Shown: one piece after another, positions 10,300 through 19,314 of the stretch | Layout of the letters: the number at the start of each line of letters is the position of its first letter | Numbering within the stretch: position 1 is the first letter of the stretch | From: Flavobacteriaceae bacterium | Lineage (GTDB): Bacteria > Bacteroidota > Bacteroidia > Flavobacteriales > Flavobacteriaceae | Assembly: GCA_947377425.1 (NCBI GenBank) | Contig: CANCFZ010000002.1 | Span: forward strand, 1 to 34,774 | DNA length: 34,774 nt | Direction of reading: 5' to 3' | Made by a program: the position numbers and the translations under genes | The notes under the pieces: model-generated | Database searches by the model: none | What the model saw: only the letters and a program-made list of their open reading frames with translations | Told to the model about the DNA's origin: nothing

Positions 10300-11586
10300 T
10301 TAGCCTAGAAAATTTTTCAAATCTTCATAACTCTTAATCTTAACCTTTATTTTATCTATACCTAAAACACTTTCTATTTGTTTAGGAATAGGTAATTGAA
10401 TGTTTAAAACGGACTCTACTACATCTAAAAACTTTATTGGATGTGCAGTTTCTAAAAATAATCCTATTGAGTTTTGCTGTTTGTGCATTTCATTTTTTAA
10501 TCCCAAATAGCCAACAGCTCCATGTGGCTCGGCAATATATCCTGTATTTGCATAAATATTTTGTATTGCAAATTTTGTTTCTTCATCGGTGTAAGTATAG
10601 GATGAAAAATCTTTCTCAAATTCTTTTAAATCATTATTATACATTTCTTGAATGCGCACAAAGTTACTAGGATTCCCAACATCCATTGCATTGGAAATTG
10701 TTGCAACAGAAGGTTTTGGCTCGTATTTTCCAGTTTGTAAAAATTGTGGAACCGTATCATTTGCATTAGTTGATGCTACAAAATGGGCGATAGGCAATCC
10801 CAATCGTTTGGCTAAAATCCCAGCACAAATATTCCCAAAATTTCCACTTGGGCAAGAAACGATTAACGGTTTATTATGTTTTTTTAATTGTTTGTAGGCA
10901 AAGAAAAAGTAAAACATTTGTGGCAGCCAACGTGCGATATTAATCGAATTTGCAGAGGTTAAGTTCTTATGTTGTAAACTTTCATCCAAAAAAGCTTTCT
11001 TCACCATATCTTGACAATCATCAAAAACACCGTCAACTTCAAGAGCTGTAATGTTTTGACCTAAAGTAGTCAATTGGCGTTCTTGAATATCACTAACTTT
11101 TCCTGATGGATAAAGAATGATCACTTCAACACCTTTTACACCAAGAAATCCGCTTGCAACTGCACCTCCAGTATCACCAGAAGTTGCAACAAGAACTGTA
11201 TTCTTTTGATTTTTATCTTTATTAAAATACGCCAAACAACGCGACATGAATCGTGCTCCAACATCTTTAAAAGCCATTGTTGGACCATGATATAATTCTA
11301 ACGAATAAACATTTTCTTCTATAAGAACACAAGGAAAATCAAAGCATAGTGTTTCTGTAAGGATTTTTTTTAATTCAACTTCAGAAATTTCGTTGCCTAC
11401 AAACTGTTGAATTACATGAAAAGCAATTTCTTCATTGGATAACAATTCAATACCATCAAAAAAGGATTGTGATAATGGTGTTATTGTGGAAGGAAAATAC
11501 AATCCTCTATCGGGAGCAAGTCCTTTAATAACAGCTTCTTGGAAAGAAACGTGCTGGTTTTTGTTGTTTAGGCTGTAATAGTTCAT
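10300..11586 (-). CDS. thrC: Threonine synthase
   Basis: 428 aa; YHGPTMAFKDVGARFMSR PLP-lysine motif, ATSGDTGGAVASGF. Confidence 0.95.
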   Translation of the reverse strand: MNYYSLNNKNQHVSFQEAVIKGLAPDRGLYFPSTITPLSQSFFDGIELLSNEEIAFHVIQQFVGNEISEVELKKILTETLCFDFPCVLIEENVYSLELYHGPTMAFKDVGARFMSRCLAYFNKDKNQKNTVLVATSGDTGGAVASGFLGVKGVEVIILYPSGKVSDIQERQLTTLGQNITALEVDGVFDDCQDMVKKAFLDESLQHKNLTSANSINIARWLPQMFYFFFAYKQLKKHNKPLIVSCPSGNFGNICAGILAKRLGLPIAHFVASTNANDTVPQFLQTGKYEPKPSVATISNAMDVGNPSNFVRIQEMYNNDLKEFEKDFSSYTYTDEETKFAIQNIYANTGYIAEPHGAVGYLGLKNEMHKQQNSIGLFLETAHPIKFLDVVESVLNIQLPIPKQIESVLGIDKIKVKIKSYEDLKNFLG

Positions 11587-11658
11587 AGAAAGTGAGATTT
11601 ACGAAGGAAAAAGTACGAAATAAAAGCTGTTTTGACTTCCTATTTAGCACTTCAAACT

Positions 11659-12591
11659 TTATATTATTTTAACTCCAATAGGATTAATTTTTGAGATGTG
11701 TATGTCTGAAGGTATTCCTGTAATGCTATGGGCTTCTGTCATTGCAATAGCCACTTTTTCGGCAATTTCTTGTCCTTTGCACAATGCAAAAATGGAAGGT
11801 CCTGCTCCTGAAATTCCTGCACCCAAGGCACCGTTATGAATAGCTGCAAATTTAGTGGTGTCAAATCCAGGAATTAATTTTTTTCGTAGTGGTTCTACAA
11901 TTACATCGTTTAAAGAACGTCCGATTAATTCATAATTGTTGGTGTATAAACCGGCAATCAATCCACCTACATTTCCCCATTGCGTAATAGCGTCTTTTAG
12001 CGGAATCATTGGGTTTAGAACAGCTCTAGCATCAGAGGTTTTTACTTCAATATGGGGATGTAATGCTACTGCATATAGTTCACTCGGACTGTCTATGCGA
12101 ATAACGTCTAATGGTTCGTAACCTCTTACCAAAGTAAATCCACCCAATAGGCAAGGAGCAACGTTATCTGCATGTTCGCAACCACTAGCTACGGCTTCGC
12201 CTTTCATAGCGAAATGGACTAATTCTTTTCGTGAAAATGTATTGCCAAGTAATTCATTAATTCCAAAAACGGCACCAGCAGCACTTGCAGAGGAACTTCC
12301 AATTCCGCTTCCGGCTTTGATTTTTTTGTGAATTTCAATTTCGAATCCGTGTTCAAATGAGACGCGATTAATCGCTTCTTTACAAATAGCTAAAGCGGCA
12401 ACTCCAGCAACATTTTTTTCGGTTTCCAATGGTAAATCGGCACCGGTTATTTTGGTAATTCGAATGCCTTTTTCTGTTGATTTTCTGATAATCATTTCAT
12501 CACCAATTCCTTCTAGGCATAAACCTAAAACGTCGAATCCGCAAGATAAATTAGCTATTGTGGCAGGACAGAATATTTTTATTTCGTTCAT
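11659..12591 (-). CDS. thrB: Homoserine kinase
   Basis: 310 aa; GHMP motif IKAGSGIGSSSASAAGAVFGIN; GAGISGAGPSIFALC. Confidence 0.95.
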   Translation of the reverse strand: MNEIKIFCPATIANLSCGFDVLGLCLEGIGDEMIIRKSTEKGIRITKITGADLPLETEKNVAGVAALAICKEAINRVSFEHGFEIEIHKKIKAGSGIGSSSASAAGAVFGINELLGNTFSRKELVHFAMKGEAVASGCEHADNVAPCLLGGFTLVRGYEPLDVIRIDSPSELYAVALHPHIEVKTSDARAVLNPMIPLKDAITQWGNVGGLIAGLYTNNYELIGRSLNDVIVEPLRKKLIPGFDTTKFAAIHNGALGAGISGAGPSIFALCKGQEIAEKVAIAMTEAHSITGIPSDIHISKINPIGVKII

Positions 12592-12605
12592 TGATTTTGT
12601 TTTTT

Positions 12606-12635
12606 TGTAGAGACGCGATTAATCGAGTCTCTACA
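12606..12635. repeat. 30-bp near-perfect palindrome overlapping the thrA stop codon
   Basis: tgtagagacgcgattaatcgagtctctaca; only one mismatched pair. Confidence 0.85.
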
Positions 12636-15078
12636 CATTTCCAATTCGGATAACATCGGCAAAAATCCCTGATGCTGTAACGGCCGCGCCAGCACCAGCA
12701 CCTTTTATAATTAACGGTTGATCGATGTATCTATCGGTGTAAAATTCTACAATATTATCTTTTCCTTCTAAATTATAAAACGGACTTTCTTTTGGAATAA
12801 ATTGTAATCCAACGCTTGCTTTTCCGTTGTCAAACGAAGCTACAAATTTTAATCGACATTCTTTCGATTTAGCTTCGGATAAAAGGTTTTCAAAATGATC
12901 TGCATGTTTGGTTAATGATTTGAAGAAATCTTCGTTATTTGTAGTATCCATACATTCTTTTGGAAGAAATGAATTGTTTTCAATATCTTCCATTTCCATT
13001 ACATTTCCGCTTTCTCTAATAAGGATTAGAATTTTTCTGGCTACATCAACTCCGCTTAAATCAATTTTTGGGTCGGGCTCTGTAAATCCTTGAACTCCTG
13101 CTTCTTTTACAACATCATGAAAATTATAAGTGTCACTGAAATTATTAAAAATAAAGTTCAAACTTCCTGATAAAACCGCATTGATTCGATTGACTTTATC
13201 ACCCGAAGCAATTAAATGTTTTAAGGTATCTATGATAGGCAATCCAGCTCCAACATTAGTTTCAAATAAGAATGGAGCATTATATTTTCGGGATAATGAT
13301 TTAAGATATTTGTAGTTATCGTATTGTGATGAACATGCTATTTTATTACAAGTTACAACTGCAATATTTTGTTTTAAAAATTGATCATAAATCGATGCGA
13401 TATCACCATTTGCAGTAATGTCAACGAAGATGCTGTTGCGTAAATTCAATTCTTTAGCTCTAGAAATAAATTCATTTACATTGGCAGTTTCGCCATTTTC
13501 TAACAACGTTTTCCAATCTTTCAAATTCATTCCGTCTTCGTCAAAAAACATTTTTCGTGAGTTTGACATAGCAATAACTCTAAGATTTATTTTCAGATTT
13601 TCTTTTAGAAATTTCCTTTGTTGGTTGATTTGGTCGATGAATTTTTCTCCGACATTTCCAACGCCCATTACAAATAAATTCAATTGCTTGGTATTGTCTT
13701 CAAAGAAACGTTCGTGTAAAGTATTCAGCGCTTTTTTGACATCTTTTTCATTGATTACTACCGAAATATTTCGTTCGGATGCACCTTGTGCAATGGCACG
13801 AATATTGACGTTGTTTTTACCTAATGTACTAAACATTTTACCACTCAAACCTTGATGATTTTTCATGCTTTCGCCTACTAAAGCTACTATACACAAGTCT
13901 TTTTCTACGATACAAGGATCAATATTATTTTGAGCAATTTCCAATTCAAAAGCTTTGTCAATAGCCACTTTGGCTTTATCAGCGTCAGCATTTACAATTC
14001 CAATGCAGATTGAATGTTCGGAAGAAGCTTGAGTAATAAAAACTACATTAATGCTGTTTTGCGAAAGCACTTCAAATAAGCGCTTGGAAGAACCAGCCAC
14101 ACCAATCATTCCGGAGCCTTCTAAAGTTAATAACGCAATGTTGTCAATATGAGAAATTCCTTTAATTGGATTAGCATTTGAATCTGGATTACTTGAAATT
14201 AAAGTTCCGTAAGCTTCAGGTTCAAACGTATTTTTAATCCAAATAGGAATATTGGCTTTCAAAACTGGCTGAATTGTTGGAGGATACAAAACTTTTGCAC
14301 CAAAATGCGATAATTCCATAGCTTCTTGATAGGAAATACTTTCAATAGGTTGCGCTTGTTTTACGATTTTTGGATTGGCAGTGTACATTCCGTTTACGTC
14401 TGTCCAAATTTCTAACGAAGAAGCTTTTACGCCATTTGCAATAATTGCAGCTGTATAATCAGAACCACCGCGACCAAGAGTAGTCGTGTTTCCATCTTCG
14501 TCAGAAGCAATAAATCCAGGTAAAACTACTACTTGTGATTTATTTGAAGTAAAATAGGATTCTATTTTCGGATTTGAAAATGGAAATTCAACAATTGCTT
14601 TTCCAAAATTTGAATTCGTAATAATCAACTCACGACTGTCTTTGAAATTGCTATTTGGAATCGTTTGTTGCAAAGCCGAAGCAATGATTTGAGACGATAA
14701 TAATTCGCCAAAACTTGCGATTGCATCCGCTGTTCTTGGAGATAATTCGCCTAAAAGAAAACAGCCATCTAATAAAGTTTGTAATTGGTTAATTTGGCTA
14801 TTAATTTTAATCAGCAATTGATTTTGATTAGCAGCATCAACTAAATCGGAAATTGCATCAAAATGTTTTTGTTTAATTTCTTCAATATTGGTTTTGTAAG
14901 TTTCGTCTTTGGATGCCGCTCTTTTAGAAGCGTTTATAAGCATATCTGTAACACCGCTCAAAGCAGAAACTACCACGGCTAATTTATTGTCTTTGGCTTT
15001 TTGGTTAACTATAGTGATAACCTTTTGAATGTTTTGTGCATTGGCTACTGATGTTCCGCCAAACTTTAATACTATCAT
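12631..15078 (-). CDS. thrA: Bifunctional aspartate kinase / homoserine dehydrogenase I
   Basis: 815 aa; MIVLKFGGTSVANA start; ACT region; VMGVGNVGEKFIDQI; ETNVGAGLPIIDTLKHL. Confidence 0.96.
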   Translation of the reverse strand: MIVLKFGGTSVANAQNIQKVITIVNQKAKDNKLAVVVSALSGVTDMLINASKRAASKDETYKTNIEEIKQKHFDAISDLVDAANQNQLLIKINSQINQLQTLLDGCFLLGELSPRTADAIASFGELLSSQIIASALQQTIPNSNFKDSRELIITNSNFGKAIVEFPFSNPKIESYFTSNKSQVVVLPGFIASDEDGNTTTLGRGGSDYTAAIIANGVKASSLEIWTDVNGMYTANPKIVKQAQPIESISYQEAMELSHFGAKVLYPPTIQPVLKANIPIWIKNTFEPEAYGTLISSNPDSNANPIKGISHIDNIALLTLEGSGMIGVAGSSKRLFEVLSQNSINVVFITQASSEHSICIGIVNADADKAKVAIDKAFELEIAQNNIDPCIVEKDLCIVALVGESMKNHQGLSGKMFSTLGKNNVNIRAIAQGASERNISVVINEKDVKKALNTLHERFFEDNTKQLNLFVMGVGNVGEKFIDQINQQRKFLKENLKINLRVIAMSNSRKMFFDEDGMNLKDWKTLLENGETANVNEFISRAKELNLRNSIFVDITANGDIASIYDQFLKQNIAVVTCNKIACSSQYDNYKYLKSLSRKYNAPFLFETNVGAGLPIIDTLKHLIASGDKVNRINAVLSGSLNFIFNNFSDTYNFHDVVKEAGVQGFTEPDPKIDLSGVDVARKILILIRESGNVMEMEDIENNSFLPKECMDTTNNEDFFKSLTKHADHFENLLSEAKSKECRLKFVASFDNGKASVGLQFIPKESPFYNLEGKDNIVEFYTDRYIDQPLIIKGAGAGAAVTASGIFADVIRIGNV

Positions 15079-15162
15079 GATTTAATTGTTTTTTGACTTG
15101 TGTAAAATACATATAAATTGTTTACTCTCATTTGAAAGTCCATAATTGGATTATATGTTAAA

Positions 15163-15270
15163 TTATACCCCGAATGGGGTTGTAGTTGTTGTAGACGTAG
15201 TGCCAACAAAAGTCGTAACCAAAGTACTGGTTGTGAATAAAGAAGAATAGCTGTTTTTGTTGTTTGTCAT
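15163..15270 (-). CDS. Thr-rich leader peptide of the thr operon (candidate)
   Basis: Unlisted 35-aa ORF MTNNKNSYSSLFTTSTLVTTFVGTTSTTTTTPFGV*, 13 Thr including five consecutive, 84 bp upstream of thrA. The last codons form hairpin accccattcggggt. A TAnnTTTG-like -7 box (tatttttg, 15278-15285 on - strand) lies just upstream. Confidence 0.8.
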   Translation of the reverse strand: MTNNKNSYSSLFTTSTLVTTFVGTTSTTTTTPFGV

Positions 15271-15478
15271 ACTTTTTCAAAAATACTATTTTTTGTTAAT
15301 TAAAAAAGTTTTAAGCGTATTTTTGTGAATATCATAATTATACTGCGAAATTGCTTTCAATAATTTTATTAAACTATTTGTTTTGACTAATTTTTATTGA
15401 TTTGATAATAAAATAGACGTTAAAATAGTTGCATTTTAACAATTGTTTGCGGAATTTTGACGTCAAATTACAATCAAA

Positions 15479-16981
15479 ATGGATACTATACATTACATAA
15501 GTTCAGAAGTCTTAAGTTTAGATATGTTGCAAGAAATCATTGCACATCATAAAACATTGGCACTTTCTGAGGAAGCAAAAATAAATATTCAAAAATGCCG
15601 TGAGTATTTGGATAAAAAAATGGCTTCACATGATGCACCAATTTATGGAATTAATACCGGATTTGGTTCTTTGTGTAATGTTAAAATTTCTAATGAAAAC
15701 CTATCACAACTTCAAGAAAACTTAGTAAAATCGCATGCTTGCGGAACAGGTGAAGAAGTACCTCATGAAATTGTAAAAATCATGCTTTTACTTAAAATTC
15801 AATCGTTAAGTTACGGATATTCAGGCGTACAATTGGTTACAGTTGAGCGTTTAGTCGATTTTTATAACAATGACATTTTGCCTGTAATTTACAATCAAGG
15901 TTCACTTGGTGCTAGTGGCGATTTAGCTCCGTTGGCACATTTATCGTTACCATTATTGGGAGAAGGCGAAGTATATTATGAAGGTAAAAAAGTACATTCA
16001 TCAGAAGTTTTAAATAAATTCAATTGGCAACCAATCATTTTACAATCAAAAGAAGGATTGGCGTTGTTGAATGGAACCCAATTTATGAGTGCTTATGGAA
16101 GTTATATTTTGCTTAAGGCAATGAAATATTCTTATTTTGCAGATGTAATTTCTGCTATTTCATTAGAAGGATTTGATGGAAGATTAGAACCTTTTAATGA
16201 GTTGATACATTATATTCGTCCGCACAAAGGTCAAATTGTGACTGCAAAACGAATTACAGAATTATTGGAAGACAGCCAAATTATTACTCAAGAAAAGTTG
16301 CACGTTCAAGATCCATATTCGTTCCGTTGCATTCCGCAAGTGCATGGTGCTTCTAAAGATGCTATTGATTATGTAAAAAAAGTTTTTAAAACCGAAATCA
16401 ATTCGGTTACTGATAATCCAAATGTTTTTGTTGGTGAAGATGTAATTATTTCGGGAGGAAATTTCCACGGACAACCATTGGCATTGGCATTAGATTTCTT
16501 GGCAATTGCTTTGTCTGAGTTGGGAAGTATTTCTGAAAGAAGAACCTACCAATTGATTTCAGGATTAAGAGGTTTGCCAGCATTTTTAGTTAGCAATGCA
16601 GGATTAAATTCTGGATTTATGATTCCGCAATATACAGCCGCAAGTATTGCCAGTCAAAATAAACAATTGGCAACTCCAGCTAGTGTTGATAGTATTGTTT
16701 CAAGTAATGGTCAAGAAGATCACGTTTCTATGGGAGCCAATGCTGCTACCAAATGTTTACGTATTATGGAAAACCTAGAGCGTATTTTAGCAATCGAATT
16801 GATGAATGCTTCTCAGGCTATTGAGTTTAGAAGACCGTTGCAATCAAGTACTTTTATCGAAATGTTTTTAAAATCATACCGAGAAGAAGTACCTTTTGTA
16901 AAAGAAGATAGAATTCTACATTATGATATTGCGAAATCAGTAGCTTTTTTGAATACTTTTTTGATAGATTTGGAAGATTAA
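15479..16981 (+). CDS. hutH: Aromatic amino acid lyase, histidine ammonia-lyase-like
   Basis: 500 aa; GSLGASGDLAPLAHLSLPLLGEG (ASG MIO motif); NGTQFMSAYGSY. Confidence 0.9.
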   Translation: MDTIHYISSEVLSLDMLQEIIAHHKTLALSEEAKINIQKCREYLDKKMASHDAPIYGINTGFGSLCNVKISNENLSQLQENLVKSHACGTGEEVPHEIVKIMLLLKIQSLSYGYSGVQLVTVERLVDFYNNDILPVIYNQGSLGASGDLAPLAHLSLPLLGEGEVYYEGKKVHSSEVLNKFNWQPIILQSKEGLALLNGTQFMSAYGSYILLKAMKYSYFADVISAISLEGFDGRLEPFNELIHYIRPHKGQIVTAKRITELLEDSQIITQEKLHVQDPYSFRCIPQVHGASKDAIDYVKKVFKTEINSVTDNPNVFVGEDVIISGGNFHGQPLALALDFLAIALSELGSISERRTYQLISGLRGLPAFLVSNAGLNSGFMIPQYTAASIASQNKQLATPASVDSIVSSNGQEDHVSMGANAATKCLRIMENLERILAIELMNASQAIEFRRPLQSSTFIEMFLKSYREEVPFVKEDRILHYDIAKSVAFLNTFLIDLED

Positions 16982-17108
16982 ATAGTCCAATTCTGAATTT
17001 TATAGAAATAAATAACAAAAACTAATAGTGTTTACTGTTTTACAATTATTGTTGCGAAATGTTTTTTAGTTATTGTAGTCACAAAATTTCAATATCAAAA
17101 CAAAATAA

Positions 17109-17627
17109 ATGAAACCATCCCAACTACAACCCACCGAATATGCTTCTTATTACGGAAACTATATTGCCCAAGTTTCAGAAGAATATACTTTAGTAGAAGA
17201 ACTTGAAATCTCCTTGCATCGATTCATTAAGTTTGTTCAAGATATTGCTATGGATAAATTTGATTACCGTTATGCGGAAGGAAAATGGACTATTAAGGAT
17301 ATTATTCAGCATATTATTGATGCCGAACGAGTTTTTGCCTATCGAGCTTTGCGTTTTGCAAGAAATGACAAAACGGAATTGCCTGGTTTTGAAGAAAACG
17401 ATTATGTAGCCGAAGCTAACGGAAATAAAAGAAGCATCATGGAATTGCTAACCGAATTGTCAGCAGTTAGACATTCGACTTTGTTATTGTTCAAATCATT
17501 CAATGAAGAACAACTTTTACGTTATGGAATAGCTTCCAATAATCCAATGTCGGTTAGAGCAATAGGTTTTGTTATTATTGGACATCAGAATCACCATCAA
17601 AAAGTTTTTGAAGAAAGATATTTGTAG
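17109..17627 (+). CDS. DinB family protein
   Basis: 172 aa; YRYAEGKWTIKDIIQHIIDAERVFAYRALRFARNDKTELPGFEENDYV...; GHQNHHQKVFEERYL. Confidence 0.88.
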   Translation: MKPSQLQPTEYASYYGNYIAQVSEEYTLVEELEISLHRFIKFVQDIAMDKFDYRYAEGKWTIKDIIQHIIDAERVFAYRALRFARNDKTELPGFEENDYVAEANGNKRSIMELLTELSAVRHSTLLLFKSFNEEQLLRYGIASNNPMSVRAIGFVIIGHQNHHQKVFEERYL

Positions 17628-17692
17628 GATGATATAAAAGATTTGAAGTATGATGTGCGAAATACGAGGTACGAAGTTTAAAAAAAGTGCAT

Positions 17693-17732
17693 AAAAAATC
17701 CCAAATTTAATTATTTTAAATTTGGGATTTTA
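17693..17732. terminator. Bidirectional terminator-like stem-loop
   Basis: aaaaatcccaaatttaa-ttatt-ttaaatttgggatttt between convergent genes. Confidence 0.85.
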
Positions 17733-17769
17733 TCTTTCGTAGTTCGTATATCAAACCTCGTATCTTGTC

Positions 17770-18186
17770 TTATTCTTCACCTTCGTCATCGTCATCAAAA
17801 TTATCTGACGTTTCAAAATCGTCATCATCGTCATCATCGTCTCCGTCGTCAGAGCCGCCTTTATCTTTCAACAAGTCTTCTTCAACATCGTCATCATCAG
17901 AAGCATCTTCATCATCATCTAAACCAGCAACTGGAATGATTGGTTCAATTACAGAATCAATATCATCTTCTTCGTCAAATTTTTCCATTCGGCTTGCCAA
18001 TTTAGTACTTACTTTCACTAAATAAATAGTGTCCTCAGTCTTAACTTCAACAGCTTCAATAAGTTCATTTTGCGCATTTCTAAAACGAATGATATCAGAA
18101 TCATCATATCCTTCTGGAAATTTTTCAACTAATAAGTTTAAAATGTCGCCTGTTAGCTTTGCATAATCAACAATTACTCTTTTCAT
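17770..18186 (-). CDS. Hypothetical protein with Asp-rich acidic C-terminal tail
   Basis: 138 aa; MKRVIVDYAKLTGDILNLLVEKFPEGYDDSDIIRFRNAQNELIEAVEVKTEDTIYLVKVS... then DDDDVEEDLL...DDGDDDDDDDDFETSDNFDDDDEGEE. Confidence 0.75.
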   Translation of the reverse strand: MKRVIVDYAKLTGDILNLLVEKFPEGYDDSDIIRFRNAQNELIEAVEVKTEDTIYLVKVSTKLASRMEKFDEEDDIDSVIEPIIPVAGLDDDEDASDDDDVEEDLLKDKGGSDDGDDDDDDDDFETSDNFDDDDEGEE

Positions 18187-18195
18187 AAAAATATA

Positions 18196-19170
18196 TTATA
18201 GGTCTAATAAATAAGCAAAAATTAGAGGTGCAACAATTGTAGCATCCGATTCAATAATGAACTTTGGAGTGTGAATATCTAATTTACCCCAAGTAATTTT
18301 TTCATTTGGAACCGCACCAGAATACGAACCATAACTAGTAGTAGAATCTGAAATCTGACAGAAATAACTCCAAAACGGAATATCGTGCATTTCCATATCT
18401 TGATACAACATTGGCACAACACAAATTGGAAAATCTCCAGCAATTCCGCCTCCAATTTGGAAAAAACCAACTCCTTTTCCACCTGAATTTTTAGGATACC
18501 AATCCGATAACCACATCATGTATTCGATTCCGCTTTTTGTTGTAGTTGGTTTGAATTCACCTTTAATACAATAAGAAGCAAAAATATTTCCCATCGTACT
18601 GTCTTCCCAACCAGGAACTACAATTGGAAGGTTTTTTTCTGCCGCAGCAACCATCCAAGAATCTTTTGGGTCAATTTCGTAATATTGTTTTAAAACACCA
18701 GAATTAATCATTTGATACATAAATTCATGCGGAAAATAACGTTCTCCTTTTGAATCGGCATTATGCCAAATATCATACAAATGGGATTGTAATCTTCTAA
18801 AAGCTTCTTCTTCTGGAATACAAGTATCAGTAACTCTATTGTAATGATTTTCAAGTAAATCCCATTCGTCTTGTGGACTTAAATCTCTGTAATTAGGAAC
18901 TCTTTTATAAGAATTGTGAGCTACTAAATTCATAATATCTTCTTCAAGATTTGCTCCAGTACATGAAATAATGTGTACTTTATCTTGGCGAATCATTTCT
19001 GCTAATGATTTTCCTAACTCGGCAGTACTCATTGCGCCTCCAAGAGTAATCATCATTTTTCCATTTTCTAATAAATGTTGCTCATATCCTTTGGCAGCAT
19101 CTACTAAAGCAGCAGCGTTGAAGTGAAGATAATTCTTCTCAATAAACTGACTTATTGGTCCTTTGCTCAT
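18196..19170 (-). CDS. Deoxyhypusine synthase family protein
   Basis: 324 aa; MITLGGAMSTAELGKSLAEMIRQDKVHIISCTGANLEEDIMNL; GKGVGFFQIGGGIAGDFPICVVP; TSYGSYSGAVPNEKITWGKL. Confidence 0.9.
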   Translation of the reverse strand: MSKGPISQFIEKNYLHFNAAALVDAAKGYEQHLLENGKMMITLGGAMSTAELGKSLAEMIRQDKVHIISCTGANLEEDIMNLVAHNSYKRVPNYRDLSPQDEWDLLENHYNRVTDTCIPEEEAFRRLQSHLYDIWHNADSKGERYFPHEFMYQMINSGVLKQYYEIDPKDSWMVAAAEKNLPIVVPGWEDSTMGNIFASYCIKGEFKPTTTKSGIEYMMWLSDWYPKNSGGKGVGFFQIGGGIAGDFPICVVPMLYQDMEMHDIPFWSYFCQISDSTTSYGSYSGAVPNEKITWGKLDIHTPKFIIESDATIVAPLIFAYLLDL

Positions 19171-19314
19171 TTTGTTTGTTTTAATCTGATTTTTTTTATG
19201 CTGAATTTATTTCAGTATTTCAGATTCTGTTAATGTTTAATTGTAAAACTGTAGTTTGGAGTTCAAAGAAAAACTTTTTTTTTAAAACTTCAAACAGTTT
19301 TTTTATTTTTAATT

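Noticed and set aside
12908-13855. Plus-strand ORFs opposite thrA
   Set aside because: Shadow ORFs on a well-supported CDS.
15121-15180. Canonical intrinsic terminator in the thr leader
   Set aside because: The accccattcggggt hairpin is present but not followed by a convincing U-tract; kept only as part of the leader observation.
17765-18025. Ser-rich 86-aa ORF opposite the Asp-rich gene
   Set aside because: Antisense reading of the Asp-codon tract gives poly-Ser; not independent coding evidence.
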